Source: Sinotaia quadrata
Taxonomy: Eukaryota; Mollusca; Gastropoda; Architaenioglossa; Viviparidae
Assembly: GCA_028829895.1 (NCBI GenBank)
Contig: CM054177.1
Coordinates: 40,793,564 to 40,857,563 of the forward strand
Direction of reading: 5' to 3'
DNA: 64,000 bases
Under the pieces are notes generated by a model that saw nothing but the letters and a program-made list of their open reading frames with translations, searched no databases and was not told the DNA's origin. The position numbers were made by a program, and so were the translations under genes. Below, piece by piece: positions 57,191 to 64,000 of the stretch (position 1 is its first letter; every line of letters starts with the position of its first letter).

Positions 57191-58920
57191 TATAAAATTA
57201 AAAGCACACACCCAAACGCGTACAAGCGCACACACGTATATAAACCTGCATACATTATGTTGCTGGACACACACATACACGCACGCACGGCAAAAGTGCA
57301 AAATTGTGCTTCCAAAACTTCTTTATTTTAATGAGTTTAATGATTTCGAGGTACTTATACTAGTCTTAATTATTAAATTGTCTTAACATAATTAAATCAT
57401 ATATTGCATAGTTCACCTGAATTATCTCGCAAAAGATTGGTCCAGATTGCGATCAATAAAAAATCGCTTGTATCTCAATGCAGCGCGTTCTAGCACGATA
57501 CATTTATGACTTCACATTTATTGACGACAGTATTATTTTAAAAGAAAACTATTAATAATGCCGGACAATAGGGTAAATGGGAAAATAATCACGGACACAC
57601 GAACACACACACACACACACACACACAGAGGACAGATTTATAACGAGAAGGCTTGTGCGCTGTTGAGAATTAACATAAATAAAATAATTAACTTTTTACT
57701 GTAGGTAGTCCTGCAATTGGCTGGTGTTTCTGCGCGTATGTCAAAACCAAAATGATTAGAATATAGCATTTCCCTCAACTTTTGGTTTATCCCCGTTGGA
57801 TGAATTTGTTACGAGCAAATATGAGATTATTAGTGAAACAAAACTACTCATCTAGTTGGAACTGGTTTGGATTGCAAGAGCAAGTCATGCATATTCTCCA
57901 TCTTAGTTGTTCACTCCAACTCTGACACTTAAAAATATCAGCATAAGCAGTGCCCAAGGTCGTGTCACTTTGACGTTTAACAATTATATAACAATTAAGT
58001 TTAGAAATAGGGATAAGCAAATTTACTCAATCACACTTTCATCTCTTTTTCTATCTACCCACTCCTGTCCACCCCCTCCCTCTCTCAAGGTCCGCGGGCA
58101 GTTTGAAAGATATAAAAGATGATTCATATGTACGTGCCTACATTAAGATTTTCTTTTGAATCTGTAGTCATGTTTTGATCATTAACTCTTCACTTCTGAC
58201 ATCAATTTAATGATTCTACGTCGGATCGCGTTACGGACTGAGTCAAACCACGACGACGATTGCGGCCTGAGCTCGGTGGTGATGGATGAGCGACAGTGCG
58301 ACAAAGCTGTGTGTGGTTTTGTGAGATCCAGCCAGGTCAGGCCGGTCGTGTGGCGAGTTCTGTGATGCATGACGAACTTTGTTGACATCCGATGCTGACA
58401 GTCAAGCGAGAAAGCTTATAATTAATTCTGTATTACTAGAAAATGTGTTATCGGTTCCAGTCAAAACAAACCTAATTGAATTTGTGTCATGTCTTTTGTG
58501 CAGAAATGAGAGAAACACACAACAAGTCTCGTATTTTCCGATGCTGTTGAAGATTATGCAGTATTTCTCAAGAAATATATTTTATCCAAAAAATGGAAAA
58601 ATCATAGTTATTACTTTATAAGATTCTGCCCCCCCACCCACAATAGAAAAGTGTCTTTATATAAATAGTGATTGTAAGAATGTTAAGAAGAAATCTGTGT
58701 GTGCTTTATTGGTAGCATGCTAATTTTAAGTGTAATCTTTCTGATCAACGCTGATGTATGTGATGTATTCCAATTAATATGTATTAACAATTCCTCATAA
58801 GTATATTTGATTGTTTATTGTAATAAATTTATTGTTAAATTTAACAATACATTTATTGATCTTATATTGAAAACTTTATGCTGGAGAAGAAAGTATGTGG
58901 ATGAGAGCTCACTAAGTGTA
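57191..58920. other. Unassigned DNA
   Basis: Contains a short (CA)n at 57604-57627 and a CG-richer patch at 58200-58420. No gene recognised; the 68-80 aa frames have no domain. Confidence 0.4.
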
Positions 58921-59169
58921 GATTAAAGACGGATTTGTCTTCTCCTTTGGTAAGAAGTTTCATACCTATGGAATATTGTGTGACCGTAAACATTTATCAT
59001 GTTGTGGAAGAGGAAACACTTACAGCGCCTGTATATCTGCCAAATGAGAAAGACAAGTGGTGTCTATTGAAGGATCATTAATAAAATAAATTAAGATTCT
59101 CATTACTTGTAATTAGTTTTGATGATTAATTAATTAATAATAATAATATCCATTAATTAAGTGGCGTCA
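58921..59169. repeat. Dispersed repeat family A, copy 2
   Basis: Similar to 22569-22822 along its full length in the same orientation, from GATTAAAGAC to GTGGCGTCA, with small indels. See copy 1 for shared blocks. Confidence 0.75.
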
Positions 59170-59191
59170 GCGTCACAGAAAGAAAGAAAGG

Positions 59192-59248
59192 ATAGATAGA
59201 TAATAGATGGATGGATGGATGGATGGATGGACGGACGGACAGACAGAC

Positions 59249-59284
<36 letters not shown>
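59192..59284. repeat. Compound tetranucleotide repeat (GATG)n(GACG)n(GACA)n(GATA)n
   Basis: Successive GATG, GACG, GACA and GATA blocks, each differing from the next by one base. Confidence 0.93.
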
Positions 59285-60379
59285 TTACAGTTCTTAGCGT
59301 TTCGGTCAGAGATCTGACGATAAGCGTCGTATTGCGGTTTGCTGTGAAACAGAAGGTAAGTAGCGTTTCTTATTGACGTGGAGCACTGGCTCTGGCTTTC
59401 ATCGACCTTAAACATTTTGCCAGACAAAACTACCATCCGTCTTCCAGGGCCGTTCGATCATTTGGTTACGCAAGCATAGGGCAGCCATTCTGCTTTACAG
59501 CTTTGCTTCTCTCCCACTAATTAAGCACTTCCGGTACACATATGGGCGGCTGCTCGATTCGTTATCTACAACTGGTTTCAATCTATCTAATCGAGCGAAG
59601 TAAGCTGTTACGGGGAGCCGTCAACCAGCATTGATCTATTTTGTTTTCTATTTTGATCACTTTTTTCTTAAAGATGAACACCATTTCATTTCTCGAAGCA
59701 GTTCAATACTCGTATCAGTGCGAGACTGCTTTCTTGTCGTTTGTGATAAATCCTTGGCCATTTACGTTTTCTTGCACGCAAAATTAAGGTCAGTTAGAGA
59801 GGTGTGTGAATTAGCTTTCGTCAGTGGTCTTCATTAAAGGAAGGAAATGTCTTAAACATACGCGCTCTCATACATATTACGCAGGCAAATGGTCACTACC
59901 TTTGCTTGCCCACAGGCGCTGATACTTCAAATGTGTACATTTCTTTTTGTACATGCAATGTATTCTTAATATTTTCTTCAGTGTCAGTAGGTAATATTTT
60001 GCCTTCTTTTCCTCCTGCAACAATTTCGAACGTTTGCAGTATTCTGCTCCTTTAATACTTCACTAATGTAACCATTTGTTCTTCTAAGACAACAGCACGC
60101 TATTCTTTCAAATAGTAACAATGGCTTTTCTTTTCTAATATGAGTGTTTCTGTCTTATTTATTCCCCGAGTTTACTCCCTGCGTGAATTCTCTAAATTTA
60201 TTCTTTGACTAACTTCTTTGAGTTTATTCTCTGGGAGTGACATAACTATGCATATAATAATAGAGACCACTTCTGCGACACATCACGTGATAAGCTAATG
60301 TCTGTGTCATCACAATCTAAATCGTGTTAAGAGAGGCGATTACGAATATAGTAATAGAGGAAATATTTGTTTTCAGAAT
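59285..60379. other. Unassigned DNA
   Basis: No gene recognised. Confidence 0.4.
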
Positions 60380-60501
60380 GTTATTAATCATAATAAATAC
60401 TACATATTTATTTTTATATACTGCTGTCGTGTAGAACAATGTTATTAATCATAATAAATACTACATATTTATTTTTATATACTGCTGTCGTGTAGAACAA
60501 T
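60380..60501. repeat. 61-bp tandem duplication
   Basis: GTTATTAATCATAATAAATA to TGTCGTGTAGAACAAT occurs twice, without visible differences, directly left of the hAT relic. Confidence 0.95.
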
Positions 60502-60556
60502 GGTTTTTAACTTCTGGTCCGCGAATCGATGGCGGTCTGTGAAAAAGTTATTGCCG

Positions 60557-60950
60557 TTTAAGACATATATAAAGCTACAGGCTTTACCGCTTTCGGACAT
60601 CATCAATTCAGAGGAGAGTTGTTGAAGTGGCCACCGATATTGTAGTGCAAGTTGTTGGGGGGGGGGGGATAAAGAAATCGAGATGTTTTGCGAGTCAACT
60701 TGCTGAATCAACTGACGTGAGTAACCATGCTATTCTACATTGCTTCGTGAGGTATAATGACGATGAATACTCAGGGAAGAACTATTTTGTTGCCTTGACT
60801 TACCTGGACGAAATATAGTTCAGATATATTTAGTGCTCTGGATGAGTAGTTTGAGTGGGTAAATGCTTCGGTGTATGTACGGATGGTGCTGCTAGAATAA
60901 CTGTACTTAACTCTGGTGTAGTTGCGAAAATAATGGATGTTGCTCATCCA
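60557..60950 (+). pseudogene. hAT transposase relic (ZBED5/SCAND3-like)
   Basis: Three reading frames together give fragments typical of this hAT group: an LPLSD block, then RRVVEVATDIVVQVV, then after a run of about 13 G a LAESTDVSNHAILHCFVRY block, then DIFSALDE followed by a stop, then VCTDGAARITVLNSGVVAKI. The family usually has Asp where LAEST has Ala, which suggests loss of a catalytic-region residue. At least two frame changes and one stop make it non-functional. It is cut off on the right by a (TCAC)n microsatellite. The 50 bp to its left (TGGTCCGCGAAT) may be further hAT sequence. Confidence 0.78.
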
Positions 60951-60957
60951 TAAATTT

Positions 60958-61107
60958 TATTCACTCACTCACTCACTCACTCACTCACTCACTCACTCAC
61001 TCACTCACTCACTCACTCACTCACTCACTCACTCACTCACTCACTCACTCACTCACTCACTCACTCACTCACTCACTCTATCTATCTATATATCTATCTA
61101 TCTATCT
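60958..61107. repeat. (TCAC)n then (TATC)n microsatellites
   Basis: About 30 perfect TCAC units followed by about 7 imperfect TATC units. Confidence 0.97.
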
Positions 61108-62076
61108 GTTTGGGTGTGTGTCTGCATGAGTGCGTGCGCCTGCGTGCCTATGTCTCTCTGTCTGATTCTCGTTCGTCAGTTCATCTGTTTATCTATCTGA
61201 CCATATATTTACCTCTTTGTCTGATCTAACTATTATCTTTCTAAATAACCGTCCATCTGCCTTCTTGTTTAACTCATATTTCGTCTATATCGCCTCTCTC
61301 GTTTAGTCGTTATTATTTCTGTGCATGCGAGTGATGAAGTCTTCAGTGATGCTGTAATTAAGAAATTTTATTTGTGTCTCATTTGTCTGACTTCCCTAGG
61401 TTGTTGATTAACTTTAGTAGTCATTTGTCTGACGTCTCTGGGACGGTGATTAGCTTAACTTGCTATTTCTAAGCTTGATAGAGATGGACAAGAACTAGAG
61501 GTCAGATGCCCTTTGGTCTAGTGACGTGACCATCTGGTATAGGTGTCGTTGCTGCATTATTGGAAGACGAAAGAAAAGGAAAGTTCCCTCCCCCCAAACC
61601 AGGAGAGTAAACATTTATGTATGACAAAAATGCGCCTATAATTAATTGTTTACTCATTTCTATAAAATAAATATAAAACTGAGAGAGAGAGAGACACACA
61701 CAGAGAGAGAGAGAGTACAGTAGTTTTAATACTCATTCTCCTATCATTTGTGCGATTCACTTCCACTTGCACCAAACAACCAGCGCTTGGCATTACTCTG
61801 TATGTTCCAGACGGAGTGGTCACATGACTTTAAATTGGGTTACTATGAAAGAAATGTTCTCTTTCTATACTTGAAGCTGCGTTACTATAAAAAAAAATAA
61901 TGTATTTCGATTTGGTGTGCTCATTGCTGATTTGGGTGTGCTATTTATTTCATGAATGCCCCTTACTAACCGACTTTGACATTTACCAGAACTGTATTTC
62001 TGTCTTAAATCATCAAGGGAGAAATATAATATCATCATGTGACCTTTCTGCATTCAACATTTGACAACGTACACTT
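61108..62076. other. Unassigned DNA
   Basis: A local duplication of CATTTGTCTGAC(T/G)TC lies near 61380 and 61420, and a (GA)n run at 61680-61714. No gene recognised. Confidence 0.4.
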
Positions 62077-62238
62077 CGTTCTTTAGATTTCTGTTAACGC
62101 GTCGTGCATTGGTCGTTCTTTAGAGTTCTGTTAACGCGTCGTGTATTGGTCGTTCTTTAGATTTCTGTTAACGCGTCATATATTGGTCGTTCTTCAGATT
62201 TCCGTTAACGCTTCGTGCATTGGTTATTCTTTAGAAAT
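62077..62238. repeat. Minisatellite, 37-bp unit, about 4.3 copies
   Basis: CGTTCTTTAGATTTCTGTTA plus ACGCGTCGTGCATTGGT recurs at 37-bp steps from 62077. Later units are more diverged. Confidence 0.94.
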
Positions 62239-63249
62239 TAAACTGAACAGACTGTTTGTTACAGTTTGCTACAGCTTTGTTTACATATTGCTGACTCTTT
62301 TGTGATATATTACATATTAAGTGTGTTGCATAGTTTAGGTTTGCTTATTTAAGGTAATGCTTTGGCTGCAGTCTGTCTTCATAAATAATGCATTGAAATT
62401 GATCATTTAGTATAAAATTGTGTGACGATCTTTTTAGTTTCGATAATTATATCACGGGAGAATTAGAAGAATCCATCTTTATACTAACCAATGTATTGAA
62501 TGAGATGAAAGCTGTGTCGTTATTAGTGAACTATTTTCTTTTTTTAGTACAGCATATCTTGATTACTGATTAGTGTTCGGAATAATATTTTTAAGACTAC
62601 CTTTTATTAATCACAGTATATGCTTTGTAATTTCATCGTGCGGGTACAAGCTGACTCATAAAAAACGTTAATGAAACAAGAAATATAAAAGCTCAACCTT
62701 GCAAAATTAAACCTGGTTATCGCATTCCATTGCTCTATAAACATGTGCTATTACCAGCAGAGTTGTCTGTACGGAGATCATATTAAAAATACAAGCTTTT
62801 ATTGAAGTTTTGTATTCCCTGTATTTCACCATGTTCGGTAAAGGCTTTAGCGATTCACATATATCATGATGTTAAAGAGGGCACAAGATGTATTAGACCG
62901 GAAGTGCCTCAAGGCAGACAGGGGCCAAAAGAGCTTTGAAGGGAAGTAATTGAGGTCTTAAGTAAAGGCTGATAACCTACGAAAGGTCATGTCTTGTTCA
63001 GAAAGGGAGGTGTTTAAAGAACAGATAACACTCTTTGCACGAATACACTTTTGACACTGGAACCGCGAATGAAGACTGACATTAGACTATATTGGAATAA
63101 TGGATATAAAGACAGTATGACATTTTGTATAATCTAGAGACAGGGTCATGTTTTGTGTAAGAGAAAAGATCAACATTGTCTCGTACTGTGTGACCTTACG
63201 ACACGCATAATACCCTGTATCATCTACAAGTGGTTTCACTTCTTGTGTG
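62239..63249. other. AT-rich non-coding stretch
   Basis: Nothing recognised. Confidence 0.45.
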
Positions 63250-63640
63250 AACTAAATCCTACACCATTTTCGGTGTGACCTAAAGGCCTACATCATCTCG
63301 TTATTATCCTACCAGTAGTTACTCTTCTTTGTAGCCTAAAAGCCTACATCATTTCCGGAGTGATCTAAAGGCCTTCATCATTTTCTGTATCATCTACAAG
63401 TAATTTCATTTCTTGCTTGACCGGAAGACTGAATTATTTCCTGTGTCGCCTACGAATTGTATCACTTCTTTTGTGACCTAAAAGACAGACGCTCTCTCCG
63501 TGGCATAACAAACAGTTTTATCACTGAATGTGACCTAAAAGACAGACACTCTGTCCGTGGCATAACAAACAGTTTTATCACTTAGTATGACCTAAAAGAC
63601 AGACACTCTCTCCGTGGCATAACAAACAGTTTTATCTCTG
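63250..63640. repeat. Minisatellite, 57-bp unit (3 copies) with degenerate left flank
   Basis: TGACCTAAAAGACAGACACTCT to CAGTTTTATCACT recurs at 57-bp steps from about 63471. Left of it, CTAAAGGCCTACATCAT motifs form an older degenerate version. Confidence 0.88.
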
Positions 63641-64000
63641 AATGGCTTAGATACATTGTCAGAACCTGTGTGACGCTATAACAGCTACTGATTTTGTGAG
63701 AGTAAAATTAGAACGATTGTGTGACTAGCGAAGTCACTGAATATGTGACACAATCGACAATGTAAAAATATCGGTGAATGTGGCCTAGGAGACACAAATT
63801 TTGACATTTAAAATTATATCGCGTTGCCTGCTTCTGATGTGATGAGTAAGCTGTCATGAACATTCCTTGTCCGTGATGCGACATTGGCCATCATTACATG
63901 TCTCAGCTAATCACCTGTACCGCTCGCATAAAGTCACTGATTATATAAATTGCTAAATGATGGCGATTACAAGCTAGACAATGGGAAGAGCATAGTCTGG
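63641..64000. other. Unassigned non-coding DNA
   Basis: Faint echoes of the GTGAC motif; no gene recognised. Confidence 0.4.

Overview
This is AT-rich eukaryotic DNA, almost certainly from an animal. It holds no bacterial-style gene packing and no host protein gene that I can recognise. The mix of Ty3/gypsy elements, a hAT (ZBED/SCAND3-like) relic, long di- and tetranucleotide runs and very many minisatellites points to an aquatic invertebrate. A mollusc is my best guess, held at low confidence.

The dominant features are two full-length, apparently intact LTR retrotransposons, both on the minus strand: copy 1 at 6404-14699 (8296 bp) and copy 2 at 26952-35193 (8242 bp). Each has two 1546-bp LTRs with TG...CA ends, a perfect 5-bp target duplication (ATGAT, CACTG), a perfect 18-nt tRNA-Pro primer site, a polypurine tract and one uninterrupted gag-pol frame (1453 and 1435 aa). 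The domain order is Gag, CCHC knuckle, protease, integrase, GPY/F-like module, reverse transcriptase, RNase H. Integrase therefore lies before RT, as in Ty1/copia, while the sequences themselves are Ty3/gypsy-like. This is the Gmr1-type arrangement. By eye the two LTRs within each copy are identical, but the copies differ from each other, so these are two recent independent insertions. A decayed plus-strand relative at the window start (about 20-750) shows the same protease-to-integrase adjacency.

Layout: 1-750 gag-pol relic; 1331-2266 minisatellites and a TG-rich run; 3403-3555 (CA)n; 4221-4420 a 40-bp array; 4700-5935 a 1.2-kb purine-rich tract; 6404-14699 element 1; 15.1-17.5 kb minisatellites, (TTTC)n and (CTAT)n; 17.5-26.9 kb mostly unassigned DNA with small arrays and one copy of a dispersed repeat; 26952-35193 element 2; 36.4-41 kb further arrays; 43.2-49.25 kb a set of related GACACATC-containing satellites, interrupted by a possible solo LTR; 51.5-57.2 kb more arrays; 58.9-59.2 kb second copy of the dispersed repeat; 60.56-60.95 kb hAT transposase relic; 61-64 kb further arrays. 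Possible promoter or first-exon signals near 41.9-42.4 kb and 53.5-53.7 kb, and a CTCF/YY1-like motif pair at 44.64-44.69 kb, are the only hints of host regulation.

The only genes that plausibly work together are the domains of the two Gag-Pol polyproteins. All identities, copy counts and difference counts are by-eye readings, not computed alignments.
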